Below are positions 26,789 through 38,519 of a DNA stretch of 64,000 bases, in pieces. Both the position numbers and the translations under genes were made by a program. Position 1 is the first letter of the stretch. Each line of letters opens with the position of its first letter. Under the pieces are notes generated by a model. It was not told the DNA's origin. It did no database searches and saw only the letters and a list, made by a program, of their open reading frames with translations. The stretch covers positions 62,001 to 126,000 of the forward strand of contig NZ_JAAIIH010000004.1 in the NCBI RefSeq assembly GCF_012932365.1, given 5' to 3'. The DNA is from Bifidobacterium moraviense. GTDB taxonomy: Bacteria; Actinomycetota; Actinomycetes; Actinomycetales; Bifidobacteriaceae.

Positions 26789-29530
26789 TCAGACGCGCTG
26801 GGAGGCCTCCTCCGTGGCCGCCTCGCCCTCGCGCTCCACGCGGATGCGGTGGCCTTCGGCCTGAGGCACGCCGTAGTACGCGGCGATGGCGATGTCCTTC
26901 ATGTCCTCGATCATCGGGATGCGCGGGTTGGCCGGGGTGCACTGGTCCTCGTAGGCGCGCATGCCGATCTGGTCGAGCACGCTCCAGAAGTAGTCCTCGT
27001 CCACGCCGGCGTCCTGGAAGGACTTGTTCATGCCGAGCTTGTTGTCGCGGTAGTCCTCCACGGCCTTCGCCAGGTTCTCGACGCCTTCGGCCGGGGTCTT
27101 GCCCGGGTCGATGCCGAGGTTGCGCGCGATGTCCTGGTAGCGCTCGGCGGCGATGTACTTGTTGTACTTCGGCCAGCTGGTGGGCTCCTCCGGGATCTCG
27201 CCGTTGTAGCGGATCACGTACGGCAGCAGGATGGAGTTGGTGCGGCCGTGCGCGATGTGGCACAGGGCGCCGATGGTGTGCGCCATGCCGTGGCACATGC
27301 CCAGGAACGCGGAGCCGAACGCCATGCCGGCCATGGTGGCGGCGTTGTGCATCTTCTCCTGCGCGGTGGTCTTGGCCAGGCCCGGTTCGCCGTTGACGGA
27401 CTCCGCCAGGTTGTCCCAGATGAGCTTGGCCGCGTGCAGGGCCATGCCGTCGGTGAAGTCGTTGGCGTACACGGAGACGTAGGCCTCCATGGAGTGGGTC
27501 AGGGCGTCGAAGCCGGCGTCGGAGGCGAGCTTGCGCGGCTGGGTGCGGGCGAGCACCGGGTCCACGATGGCCACGGACGGGGTGAGCGCGTAGTCGGTGA
27601 TCGGGTACTTGTAGCCGGTCTTGTGGTCGGTGATCACGGCGAACGGCGTCACCTCGGAGCCGGTGCCGGAGGAGGTGGGCACGCACACGAGCTTGGCCTT
27701 CTTGCCCAGCGGCGGGATCTTGAAGGCGCGCTTGCGGATGTCGAAGAACTTCTCGCGCACGTCGGAGAAGGAGATCTCCGGGTGCTCGTAGAGCAGCCAC
27801 ATGATCTTGGCCGCGTCCATCGGGGAGCCGCCGCCGACCGCGATGATGGTGTCCGGCTCGAACTCCTCGCGCATCATCTCGGCGCCGCGCTCGACGGTCT
27901 CGACGGAGGGCTCCGGCTCGACGTAGTCGATGATGCGGAAGGTGACGCGGTTGGAACGCGCGCGCAGCTGGTCGATGACCTTGTCGATGATGCCGAGCTG
28001 CTCCATGACCTTGTCGCACACGATGACGGCCTTCTCGATGCCGTACATGTCGCGCAGGTACTTGATGGCGTTCGGCTCGAAGTAGGTCTTGGCCGGGATC
28101 TTGAACCACTGCATGTTGTTGTTCCTCCGCGCGATGCGCTTGATGTTGATGAGGTTCACGGCCTGCACGTTGCCGGAGACGGAGTTGCCGCCGTAGGAGC
28201 CGCAGCCCAGGGTGAGGGACGGGGCGATGGCGTTGTAGATGTCGCCCACGCCGCCCAGCGAGCTCGGCTGGTTCCAGATGATGCGGCAGGCGTGCATGCG
28301 CAGGCCGTACTCGCGCACCAGATCCTGGTTGTTGGTGTGGATGGCGGCGGTGTGGCCGGCGCCGAGCCTGAGCATGGCCTCGCACATCTCGAACGCCTGC
28401 TCCTTGGAGTCGGCCTTGAGGACGGCCTGCACCGGGGCGAGCTTCTCGTGGGTGAGCGGCTCGTTGTCCGAGACCTCGGTGCACTCGGCGGCGAGGATGG
28501 TGGCGTCCTCGGGGATCTCGAAGCCGGCGGCGCGGGCGATGAACTGCGGGGACTTGCCCGGCACCACGGAGTTGAGCCTGGGGGTGCCGCCGGAGAACGA
28601 GGTGCAGCCGAACATGTACTGCTCGAGCTTGGCCTTCTCCTCCGCGTTCACGAAGTAGGCCTTGCGGCGCTTGAGCTCCTTGACGAGCGGCGCGTAGACG
28701 TCCTTGTGGGCGATGATGGCCTGCTCGGTGGCGCAGATCATGCCGTAGTCGAAGTGCTTGGACAGGATGAGGTCGTTGGCGGCGCGCACGATGTCCACGT
28801 CCGCGTCCACGTAGGCCGGGGCGTTGCCGGCGCCCACGCCGAGGGCGGGCTTGCCGGAGGAGTACGCGGCCTTGACCATGCCGGGGCCGCCGGTGGCGAG
28901 GATGGTGGCGATGCCCGGGTGCTTCATCAGGGCGCCGGTGGCCTCGATGGACGGGTGCTCGATCCACTGGATGCAGTTGGCGGGGGCGCCGGCCTCGATG
29001 GCGGCGTCGCGCACGATCTTCGCGGCGGCCACGGAGGAGTTCTGCGCGCCGGGGTGGAAGCCGAAGACGATCGGACAGCGGGTCTTCAGCGCGATGAGGG
29101 ACTTGAAGATGGCGGTGGAGGTGGGGTTGGTGACCGGGGTGACGCCGGCGACCACGCCCACGGGCTCGGCGACCTCGTCGATGCCCATGATGTCGTCCTC
29201 GCGGATCAGGCCCACGGTCTTCTGGCCGGCCATGTAGTGGGTGACGTGCTCGCACGCGAAGATGTTCTTGGTGGCCTTGTCCTCCACGAGGCCACGGCCG
29301 GTCTCCTCGACGGCCATCCTGGCGAGCACCAGGTGCTTGTTCAGCGCGGCGACGGACGCCTTGGCGACGATGTGGTCGACCTGCTGCTGGTCGAGCTTCT
29401 CGAACTCGTCGAGCGCGACGAGCGCCTTCTTCACGAGCGCGTCGACCTCGGCCTCCGCGGCCGCCTGCTTCTCCTCCGGAGTCGGCTTGGTGGGCTCGAC
29501 GGCCTCGGTGTTCTGCTTCGCTTCTGCCAC
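26789..29530 (-). CDS. adhE: Bifunctional acetaldehyde-CoA/alcohol dehydrogenase
   Basis: Reduces acetyl-CoA to acetaldehyde and then ethanol, regenerating NAD+ in fermentation. 913 residues, the family length. The N-terminal aldehyde dehydrogenase half has the catalytic Cys in DYGMICATEQAII; the C-terminal iron-dependent half has GGGSPMDAAK and the metal site GMAHTIGALCHIAHGRTN. A linker with a GxGxxG-like IIAVGGGS joins them. It forms spirosomes in known members. The first 30 residues are charged and Ala/Glu-rich. The gap upstream has TGTGA-N6-TCACA, fitting redox or catabolite control. Confidence 0.96.
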   Translation of the reverse strand: MAEAKQNTEAVEPTKPTPEEKQAAAEAEVDALVKKALVALDEFEKLDQQQVDHIVAKASVAALNKHLVLARMAVEETGRGLVEDKATKNIFACEHVTHYMAGQKTVGLIREDDIMGIDEVAEPVGVVAGVTPVTNPTSTAIFKSLIALKTRCPIVFGFHPGAQNSSVAAAKIVRDAAIEAGAPANCIQWIEHPSIEATGALMKHPGIATILATGGPGMVKAAYSSGKPALGVGAGNAPAYVDADVDIVRAANDLILSKHFDYGMICATEQAIIAHKDVYAPLVKELKRRKAYFVNAEEKAKLEQYMFGCTSFSGGTPRLNSVVPGKSPQFIARAAGFEIPEDATILAAECTEVSDNEPLTHEKLAPVQAVLKADSKEQAFEMCEAMLRLGAGHTAAIHTNNQDLVREYGLRMHACRIIWNQPSSLGGVGDIYNAIAPSLTLGCGSYGGNSVSGNVQAVNLINIKRIARRNNNMQWFKIPAKTYFEPNAIKYLRDMYGIEKAVIVCDKVMEQLGIIDKVIDQLRARSNRVTFRIIDYVEPEPSVETVERGAEMMREEFEPDTIIAVGGGSPMDAAKIMWLLYEHPEISFSDVREKFFDIRKRAFKIPPLGKKAKLVCVPTSSGTGSEVTPFAVITDHKTGYKYPITDYALTPSVAIVDPVLARTQPRKLASDAGFDALTHSMEAYVSVYANDFTDGMALHAAKLIWDNLAESVNGEPGLAKTTAQEKMHNAATMAGMAFGSAFLGMCHGMAHTIGALCHIAHGRTNSILLPYVIRYNGEIPEEPTSWPKYNKYIAAERYQDIARNLGIDPGKTPAEGVENLAKAVEDYRDNKLGMNKSFQDAGVDEDYFWSVLDQIGMRAYEDQCTPANPRIPMIEDMKDIAIAAYYGVPQAEGHRIRVEREGEAATEEASQRV

Positions 29531-29616
29531 GATATCCTCCTTGATGGATGACGGTTGTTGGGCAAAGTCCGTGTTCGTTTGTCCGGCGTCTCCGCCGTTC
29601 GCCTCATGGCGATGCC

Positions 29617-29643
29617 GTCACATGCGATGTGACCTGAGTCACA
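29617..29643. promoter_or_regulatory. Rex/CRP-like operator upstream of adhE
   Basis: TGTGA-N6-TCACA at 29628-29643, a perfect palindrome in its half-sites. A second overlapping palindrome, GTCACA-N5-TGTGAC, spans 29617-29633. They lie about 90-110 bases before the adhE start. Rex (NADH sensor) and CRP both use TGTGA half-sites in other bacteria; which protein binds here is not known. The remainder of the 407-base gap (29531-29937) has only the second site listed next. Confidence 0.6.
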
Positions 29644-29716
29644 ATGTACCGAAGAGCGCCACGCGCCGCATCGAGGTCATGTGTCGTGCGCTTGATGTTC
29701 GATTACGAGCTGTTTT

Positions 29717-29743
29717 TGTGAGTAAATATCGTTGAAACTCACA
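29717..29743. promoter_or_regulatory. Second TGTGA inverted repeat
   Basis: TGTGAGT (29717-29723), 13 bases, ACTCACA (29737-29743). It sits between adhE and the divergent ROK regulator gene and could serve either. Confidence 0.4.
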
Positions 29744-29937
29744 TTCACTAGCGGAAATATGGCTATTTGATACCTTCTGTTCGCTTTCCGCCCCTACATC
29801 ACACCATTCCACGGCGCGCCACGATGCCACTTCCATAAAGCGACTTTCCTTATTGTCGGAACGATGTAGTATTTCGATAAAACAATTTTATGAAAGTACG
29901 TCGCGGCATCGCCGCCGCGGCGAGGAAGGCCCGTCCC

Positions 29938-31311
29938 ATGTCAGCCGCATCCACTCCGGCCGCGCGCACGCACACCACGCCGGCACCGCTCCCGCAGGCA
30001 CCCGCACCCGCACCCGCCCGCGCCACGACGCCGGACGACGTGCGCCGCCGCAACCGGGCCGCGATGCTCCGCTACCTGTACGGACGCGAACGCGTCACCC
30101 GCCAGGAGCTGGCCGCGAATCTGGGCCTCAGCCTGCCCACCGTCACGCAGAACCTGCACGCCATGCTGGAGGAGGGTCTGGCGATGCCCGGGGACGCGCT
30201 CTCCTCCACCGGCGGGCGCAGGGCGCGCGGCTACGCGTTCAACCCCCGGCATCGCCTCGCCGTGGGCGCGCAGGCCGGCCCCACGACGCTGCTGCTGCGC
30301 GCGGTGGACCTGTACGGCAACGTGGTCATGGAGCGCGTCCGATCGCTGCCGTACCGCGCGGACGTCGCCTACCGCCAGCGCGTCGGCGGCATCGTGGGCG
30401 AATTCGCGGCGGAATGCGGGGCGGTGATCGGCGCCGGCGTCTGCCTGCCGGATGCGGCCGGCGCGGGCGCGGAACATCGACCGGACCACGCGCGGACGCC
30501 CGCCGCGCAGTCACCCGCCGCACGGACGCCCGCCGCGCAGCCGTTCGCCGTGCAGTCGTCTCCCGCACAGCAGCCGCCCATCTCGCAGCCGTCCGCCGCG
30601 CAGTCCGTCGCCGTCGCCTTCGCCCGGCACTCCCCCGCCCCATGCGCCACGGTGCGCCCGCCGCAGGCCGCCGCCTTCGCCGAGCTCTGGCACGACCGCA
30701 CGCTGCGCAACGCCCTGTGCATCTATCTGGACCGCCGCCCCTCCGGCGCGATGATCGTGAACGACTCCGTGCTGCCCGGCTGCGCCATCGAGCACATGAC
30801 GCTGGTGCCGGGAGGGCGCGAATGCCGCTGCGGCCGGCGCGGGTGCATGGACGCCTACTGTTCGCTGGAGACGCTGCCGGAGGACTACGAGAGCATCCCG
30901 GGCTTCTTCAGCGTGCTGGAACAGGGCGAGACGCATCACCGCGAACGCATGAACCGGTGGCTGGACCATGTGGCGCTGGCCATCGCCAACGCGCGATCCG
31001 TGGTGCCGGGGGACGTGATCGTGGGCGGGGAGGCCGCGCAGTACCTGGACGACGCGGACATCGCCGCACTCACGCGACGCGTGGCGGATCTCGACGCGCA
31101 AAGCGTCGGCGGCCACGCGGACGCCAACGTCATGAACGACGACGCGTACGGCACCGGTGCAGACGCCAACACAGGCGCCGACGCGCACGGCACCGGCGGC
31201 ACGGGTCCCGCCCTCACGCTGCGCACCGCGTCCTGCGACGACGGCGCATGCGCGACGGGCGCGGCGCTGCGGTTCGTGAGGCCGTACCTGGACGGCCTGT
31301 TCGGCGTCTGA
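29938..31311 (+). CDS. ROK-family transcriptional regulator
   Basis: A 457-residue regulator. A Pro/Ala-rich tail leads to a winged helix-turn-helix (RRNRAAMLRYLYGRERVTRQ, then ELAANLGLSLPTVTQNL). The ROK domain follows, with the zinc motif CRCGRRGCMDAYCS. The kinase-type catalytic Asp motif is not recognisable, so it is a regulator rather than a sugar kinase. Between its two lobes is an insertion of about 60 residues built of RTPAAQ-like repeats, and near the end a second Gly/Asp/Ala-rich insertion. The start was chosen because AGGAAGG lies eight bases upstream. It is divergent from adhE and followed by glgX. Confidence 0.82.
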   Translation: MSAASTPAARTHTTPAPLPQAPAPAPARATTPDDVRRRNRAAMLRYLYGRERVTRQELAANLGLSLPTVTQNLHAMLEEGLAMPGDALSSTGGRRARGYAFNPRHRLAVGAQAGPTTLLLRAVDLYGNVVMERVRSLPYRADVAYRQRVGGIVGEFAAECGAVIGAGVCLPDAAGAGAEHRPDHARTPAAQSPAARTPAAQPFAVQSSPAQQPPISQPSAAQSVAVAFARHSPAPCATVRPPQAAAFAELWHDRTLRNALCIYLDRRPSGAMIVNDSVLPGCAIEHMTLVPGGRECRCGRRGCMDAYCSLETLPEDYESIPGFFSVLEQGETHHRERMNRWLDHVALAIANARSVVPGDVIVGGEAAQYLDDADIAALTRRVADLDAQSVGGHADANVMNDDAYGTGADANTGADAHGTGGTGPALTLRTASCDDGACATGAALRFVRPYLDGLFGV

Positions 31312-31391
31312 CCGGCCGTGCCGTGCATGGCGGAACCGCGGGCGCCGGGCCCGAAACCCGCCGGCGAAACCCCGCCGCCTACAATGGGGGT

Positions 31392-34151
<2,760 letters not shown>

Positions 34152-34205
34152 GACGACGCCGAGCGCGGACCGATACGAACCGTCGTGACCGACGCCGGAT
34201 ACGGG

Positions 34206-34242
34206 AAAGGCTCCCCTGGAATCGAATTCCAAGGGAGCCTTT
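34206..34242. terminator. Bidirectional terminator between glgX and rpsI
   Basis: AAAGGCTCCC (34206-34215) pairs with GGGAGCCTTT (34233-34242), with further inner pairing TGGAAT/ATTCCA. It is shared by the convergent genes glgX and rpsI. Confidence 0.8.
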
Positions 34243-34267
34243 CGACTGCAGCCCGTAGGGCCGAACC

Positions 34268-34759
34268 TTAACGCTTCGAGAACTGCGGAGCGCGGCGGGC
34301 CTTGTGCAGACCGGCCTTCTTGCGCTCCACGACGCGGGCGTCGCGGGTCAGCATGCCGGCCTTCTTCAGGGCGGCGCGGTTGGAGTCGCGGTCGATCGCG
34401 TTCAGCGCGCGGGCCACGCCGAGGCGGATGGCGCCGGCCTGGCCGGTCACGCCGCCGCCGTCCACGAGGACGACCACGTCGAACTTGCCCTCAAGCTTGA
34501 GGAGCACGATCGGGGAGTTGACCTCGCGCTGGTGCAGGCGGGACGGGAAGTACTCCTCCAGCGTGCGGCCGTTGATGGTCCACTTGCCGGAGCCCGGGAT
34601 CAGGCGGACGCGGGCGACGGCCTCCTTGCGGCGACCGGTGCCGTAGCCCGGCTCGATCGCGGAGGTACCGGTGCCGGCGCCGGCATTGGTCTCGGTGGTG
34701 TAGCTGGTGAGCTCCTCCTCGGTCTCGAGAGCCGCGGAATCGTTGGTGTTCTCAGCCAT
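34268..34759 (-). CDS. rpsI: 30S ribosomal protein S9
   Basis: Small-subunit protein whose C-terminus reaches the P site, 163 residues. [20 protein letters not shown] opens the core and the tail ends [11 protein letters not shown]. The first 38 residues are an acidic Thr/Glu-rich extension, as in other actinobacteria. 24 bases after rplM. Confidence 0.97.
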   Translation of the reverse strand: MAENTNDSAALETEEELTSYTTETNAGAGTGTSAIEPGYGTGRRKEAVARVRLIPGSGKWTINGRTLEEYFPSRLHQREVNSPIVLLKLEGKFDVVVLVDGGGVTGQAGAIRLGVARALNAIDRDSNRAALKKAGMLTRDARVVERKKAGLHKARRAPQFSKR

Positions 34760-34783
34760 GATGTTCTATCTCCTTCGGATCTC

Positions 34784-35233
34784 TCACTTGGCCTGCTGCG
34801 AGACCTGAGCGATCTCGAAGACCTGGGGCTTCTGCGGGGTGTGCGGATGCTCTTCGCCAGCGAAGATGTGGAGACGGTCGAGCTGGACCTTGGCCAGACG
34901 GTTCTTGGGCAGCATGCCCTTGACGGCGCTCTTGATGATGCGCTCGGGGTTCGCGGCAAGCAGCTCGGCGTAGGAGTCGCGACGCAGACCGCCCGGACGA
35001 CCGGAGTGCTGGTAGAGCTCCTTGCCCATCTTGTTGCCGGTCAGCGCGATCTTGCCGGCGTTGATGACGATCACGTGGTTGCCGGAATCGGCGTGCGGAG
35101 CGTACGTCGGCTTGTTCTTGCCGCGCAGCAGCGTGGCGACCTGGGTGGCCAGACGGCCGAGCACCACGTCGGTGGCGTCGACGATGTACCAGTCATGAGT
35201 GAGATCAGCTGGCTTCGGAGTGAAAGTCTTCAC
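34784..35233 (-). CDS. rplM: 50S ribosomal protein L13
   Basis: Early-assembly large-subunit protein, 149 residues. [20 protein letters not shown] and [17 protein letters not shown] are signatures. The start is GTG with AAGGG seven bases upstream. First gene of the L13-S9 pair, after a leader of about 170 bases. Confidence 0.97.
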   Translation of the reverse strand: MKTFTPKPADLTHDWYIVDATDVVLGRLATQVATLLRGKNKPTYAPHADSGNHVIVINAGKIALTGNKMGKELYQHSGRPGGLRRDSYAELLAANPERIIKSAVKGMLPKNRLAKVQLDRLHIFAGEEHPHTPQKPQVFEIAQVSQQAK

Positions 35234-35409
35234 TGTTAACCCTTTTCTTGACTATTGTGTTCCGGGTCTGGGCTGCCCGGACGTACGCCTGGTTGGGACG
35301 CGCGGCACCGGGAGGCTTCGACCTCATTATCCGTGGGCTCCCTGAAAGTCCTCGGTGGCGAGTGGGAAAGCGCTTTGAAGGACCCCTTAGGGAAACACAA
35401 CAATCGTCC

Positions 35410-35438
35410 AGTATATAGCCGCCCTTGACATTGGGCAA
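35410..35438 (-). promoter_or_regulatory. Promoter of rplM-rpsI
   Basis: Minus-strand TTGCCC (35433-35438), 17-base spacer, TATACT (35410-35415). It predicts a leader of about 170 bases before rplM, long enough to hold a ribosomal-protein regulatory structure. Confidence 0.65.
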
Positions 35439-35444
35439 ACGCCA

Positions 35445-35482
35445 GCGTGGGCGCGACACGCCGAAGCGCGCCGCGCCCACGC
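35445..35482 (-). terminator. Terminator downstream of malQ
   Basis: Perfect 11-base GC stem (35445-35455 with 35472-35482), 41 bases after the malQ stop and just upstream of the rplM promoter. Confidence 0.72.
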
Positions 35483-35522
35483 GGTTGCGGACGGATGCGG
35501 ACGGATGCGGAATCCCCGGGGA

Positions 35523-37688
35523 TCAGGCGTTGAGGATGTCCGCCAGCGCCTGCATGCCGGGACGCTCGAAGAGCCCCTCCACGGGCACCGCGTCGCCCGC
35601 GGCGTCGGCCAGCGGCACGCGCCAGTTCGGGTACTCGTTGTTGGTGCCGGGCTGGTTCTGCGTGCGGGTCTCCCCCACGCCGTCCACGATGGCCGCGGCC
35701 AGCAGCTTGCACGGCGAGGCGGTCATCGCGCGGTACATGGCGCGCACGATGTCGTCGAGGTGGCCCGGCACGTCCGCCGCCCACTCGCTGGGCAGCCAGC
35801 CGCCGTTGACGAGCATGCGCAGCATGGACTTCTGCTCCCGCTCGGCGCCCTCGCGGAACTGCTCCACCGGCCCCTCGAGCAGGCCCAGCTCGGCGCGCAC
35901 CTTGACGTGCTCGTACTGCAGGTAGCCGGCGCAGGGCGGCATGTCGTGCACGTCCACGGAGGCGAGCGCCATCTCGCGCCAGTGGCGCGGATCGCGGAAG
36001 ACGCCATCGAACTGCTCGAACCACTCCACGGCGCATCCCAGCACGCCGTGGTCGGCGAGGGACTTGGCCACGTAGTCGGGCACCACGCCCAGATCCTCGC
36101 CCACCAGCACGGCGCCGGCGCGCGTGGCCTCGATGGCCAGGATGCCCAGCATCACGGCCGAGTCGTACATCACGTACGTGCCGTTCTTGGCGCCCTTGCC
36201 GGAGGGAATCCACCACAGGCGGAACAGACCCAGGATGTGGTCGATGCGCACGGCGCCCGCATGGGCGAACATGCCGCGCACCATCTCGCGGTAGGTCTCG
36301 TAGCCGGTGTTCTTCAGGGAGATGGGGTTGAGCGGCGGCTGGCTCCAGTCCTGGCCCTGCTGGTTGAACATGTCCGGCGGCGCGCCCACGGTGGCGCCCT
36401 TGGCGTAGCGTTCGGGGTTCCACCACACGTCCGATCCCAGCGGGTGCACGCCCACGGCCATGTCCGCCATGATGCCCAGATGCATGCCCTCGTCGCGCGC
36501 GGCGCGCTGCGCGGCGTCGAGCTGCTCGTCCGCGATCCACTCCAGCCAGCGGTAGAAGTCCAGCGTGTCCGGGTAGCGGTTGCGCAGGTCGTTGACGCGC
36601 GGCGAGTCCTTGCTCTCCGTGGCGATCCACGACTGCGGGTCCCCGGTGGGCGCGCCCCACTTGTCGTAGGCGAGGCACCACGTGGCGTACGCCTCCAGCC
36701 CCTCGCCGGCGCGGCGCTTGTAGTCGTCGAAGCGGGCCTGGCGCTCGGGGGTGCGTCCCACCTTGAAGATGATCCACAGCGCCTGCATCTTGGCGGCCCA
36801 CATGGCGTCGCGGTCGATGTGGTCGGCGTTGGCGTTGAGCGCGCGCACGGAGTCGTGCAGCTGGCGCACGCGCTCCAGCGACTCGGCGCCCAGCAGACCG
36901 TACTCCTCGATGGCCTCGGGACGGATGTACGTGAAGTTGAGGAAGCGGCGCGAGATGGGCAGGTACGGCGAGGGGGTGAGCGGCGTGACCGGCTCGCCGG
37001 CGTGCAGCGGGTTGACGAGCATGAAGTCCGCGCCGGTGTGGCGGCGCGCGTCCGTGAGCATGGTGCGCAGGTCGGCGAAGTCGCCCACGCCCCACGAGTC
37101 GCGGGAGCGGATCGAGTAGATCTGCGCCATCCAGCCCCACAGGCGTCCGTCCTTCATGGCGTCCACGAGCTCGATGCGCCTCGGCGCGCTGATGAGCGTG
37201 GCGTCCTCGGTGCGGTCGCCCACGGTGACGTGCAGCGTGTGGTAGCCGATGGGCAGGTCCGCGGGGATGGTGACGGCGGACGTGGTGACGAAGCCGCCGT
37301 CCAGCCAGTACGCGGCGGACCCGTCGCCGGCGGCGGGCGCCAGCGTCCTGCCGTAGTCGGTGCCGTCCTCGAGCGTGATGGTGGCGCTGGGGATGTCGAG
37401 CACCCCGGCGTTGACCAGCACCTTGGAGTCGGCGCCCTCGACGTGCAGCACGGTCGGGGCCACCAGACGGCGGTGCTCGCCGTCCAGCACGGTCTTCAGG
37501 GAGGTCTCCACCGCGGCTTCGTCGTGGGCGTCGATGCCCAGCGCGGCGAGGACGGAGACGAGGACGTCGTCGGCGATTTCGTGGTAGTCGTTGCTCATGC
37601 CCACGTAGGACGTCGACACCCCGACTGCTTTGGCGAGGCGGATCAGCGGGCGAGCGCAGCGCTCACGTGATTCTTGTTTGTGGCTCAT
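35523..37688 (-). CDS. malQ: 4-alpha-glucanotransferase (amylomaltase, GH77)
   Basis: Transfers glucan segments between maltodextrins in the cytoplasm. 721 residues, the longer form found in actinobacteria and enterobacteria. DSWGVGDFADLRTML, VRIDHILGLFRLWWIP (nucleophile Asp), VLVGEDLGVVPDYV (acid Glu) and the late VDVHDMPPCAGY are family motifs. The start at MSHKQES has no Shine-Dalgarno sequence, but TACACT lies exactly six bases upstream, suggesting a leaderless mRNA. Two GCAAACGTT sites about 60-90 bases upstream suggest LacI-family control. Confidence 0.94.
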   Translation of the reverse strand: MSHKQESRERCARPLIRLAKAVGVSTSYVGMSNDYHEIADDVLVSVLAALGIDAHDEAAVETSLKTVLDGEHRRLVAPTVLHVEGADSKVLVNAGVLDIPSATITLEDGTDYGRTLAPAAGDGSAAYWLDGGFVTTSAVTIPADLPIGYHTLHVTVGDRTEDATLISAPRRIELVDAMKDGRLWGWMAQIYSIRSRDSWGVGDFADLRTMLTDARRHTGADFMLVNPLHAGEPVTPLTPSPYLPISRRFLNFTYIRPEAIEEYGLLGAESLERVRQLHDSVRALNANADHIDRDAMWAAKMQALWIIFKVGRTPERQARFDDYKRRAGEGLEAYATWCLAYDKWGAPTGDPQSWIATESKDSPRVNDLRNRYPDTLDFYRWLEWIADEQLDAAQRAARDEGMHLGIMADMAVGVHPLGSDVWWNPERYAKGATVGAPPDMFNQQGQDWSQPPLNPISLKNTGYETYREMVRGMFAHAGAVRIDHILGLFRLWWIPSGKGAKNGTYVMYDSAVMLGILAIEATRAGAVLVGEDLGVVPDYVAKSLADHGVLGCAVEWFEQFDGVFRDPRHWREMALASVDVHDMPPCAGYLQYEHVKVRAELGLLEGPVEQFREGAEREQKSMLRMLVNGGWLPSEWAADVPGHLDDIVRAMYRAMTASPCKLLAAAIVDGVGETRTQNQPGTNNEYPNWRVPLADAAGDAVPVEGLFERPGMQALADILNA

Positions 37689-37742
37689 ACCGCCAGTGTA
37701 GCCCCGGAGGCGCCGGAACGACACCCTTTCGGCAGCAATACG

Positions 37743-37776
37743 GCAAACGTTTTCATCACCGTAATGCAAACGTTGC
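37743..37776. promoter_or_regulatory. Pair of GCAAACGTT operator-like sites upstream of malQ
   Basis: GCAAACGTTTTC (37743-37754) and GCAAACGTTGC (37766-37776) repeat 23 bases apart. Each is a near-palindrome around CG, like LacI-family (CcpA/MalR type) operators. LacI-type regulators are known to control starch and maltodextrin genes in bifidobacteria; the binder here is not shown. Confidence 0.5.
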
Positions 37777-37854
37777 GGCGCGATGCGCGGACCGCGGCGG
37801 CGCATCCGCGCATCATTCCGTCATCCGTCGGGCATCATCCGGCGCCGTTCCGCA

Positions 37855-38493
37855 TCATTCCGCCGCGCGCCGCGCCACCTCGCCGCTCGGATCCCGCGCG
37901 AGACGCGCCTTGGTCTCCGGCGAGACGTTGGGGTTGCCGGCCACCGCGCGGCGCACCATGGAGGCGAGCACGGCGGGCGCGTTCTGCTCCGTCTCCACGC
38001 CGAGACGGCTCAGCGCGTCGAGCGTGGCCGCGTCCACATCCGGGTTCTGCGCGCCCTCGAGACGCATCTTCCACGAGGTGCGCGGGTTGAGCAGCGCCGT
38101 GTCGCGCACCTCGGGATCCGCGTCCTTGGTGAGCAGTCCCACCAGCCAGTTCTTGTCCGCCTCGTTGCCCGCCACGGCCTTGCGCACGCTCGCCTCCGGA
38201 TCGCCGGAAAGCTTCACCAGCACGTTCGGGAACGGCATCGTCTCGGCCAGGAAGACGCGGTCCTCCACCGGCGTGTGCGCGTTGCCGGCCACCGCCTCCA
38301 GCAGTGCCGTGGCGCGGGAGAACGCCGCCTGGTCGGCGCGGTCCGGCAGCGGCGTGCGCGCGAACCGGCTCAGCTCCTCCACGTCGGTGGAGTGGCGCAG
38401 ACGCTCGTAGGTGACGGTGAGGGGCTCGAAGTCGTCGGGCAGCGCGTCCTCCGCGGACTGGGCGGGCTTGGTGGTCTGGTCTTCTTCGCTCAT
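37855..38493 (-). CDS. Leucine-rich-repeat-variant (LRV) protein
   Basis: A 212-residue cytoplasmic protein made of helical repeats of the LRV type: LSGDPEASVRKAVAGNEAD, LTKDADPEVRDTALLNPRTS and RRAVAGNPNVSPETKARLAR, each with a DP-x-VR core. Such repeats form a right-handed superhelix used for protein contacts; no enzyme motif is present. Function is unknown. The start MSEEDQ has TATGGT seven bases upstream. It ends 166 bases before the malQ start and shares the strand with yigZ behind it. Confidence 0.72.
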   Translation of the reverse strand: MSEEDQTTKPAQSAEDALPDDFEPLTVTYERLRHSTDVEELSRFARTPLPDRADQAAFSRATALLEAVAGNAHTPVEDRVFLAETMPFPNVLVKLSGDPEASVRKAVAGNEADKNWLVGLLTKDADPEVRDTALLNPRTSWKMRLEGAQNPDVDAATLDALSRLGVETEQNAPAVLASMVRRAVAGNPNVSPETKARLARDPSGEVARRAAE

Positions 38494-38519
38494 GCCCACC
38501 ACCATACCGCCCGGCCCGA

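Noticed and set aside
26474..29551. Long plus-strand frame of about 1000 codons
   Set aside because: Antisense to adhE, Val/Gly/Leu-rich low-complexity translation, no family features.
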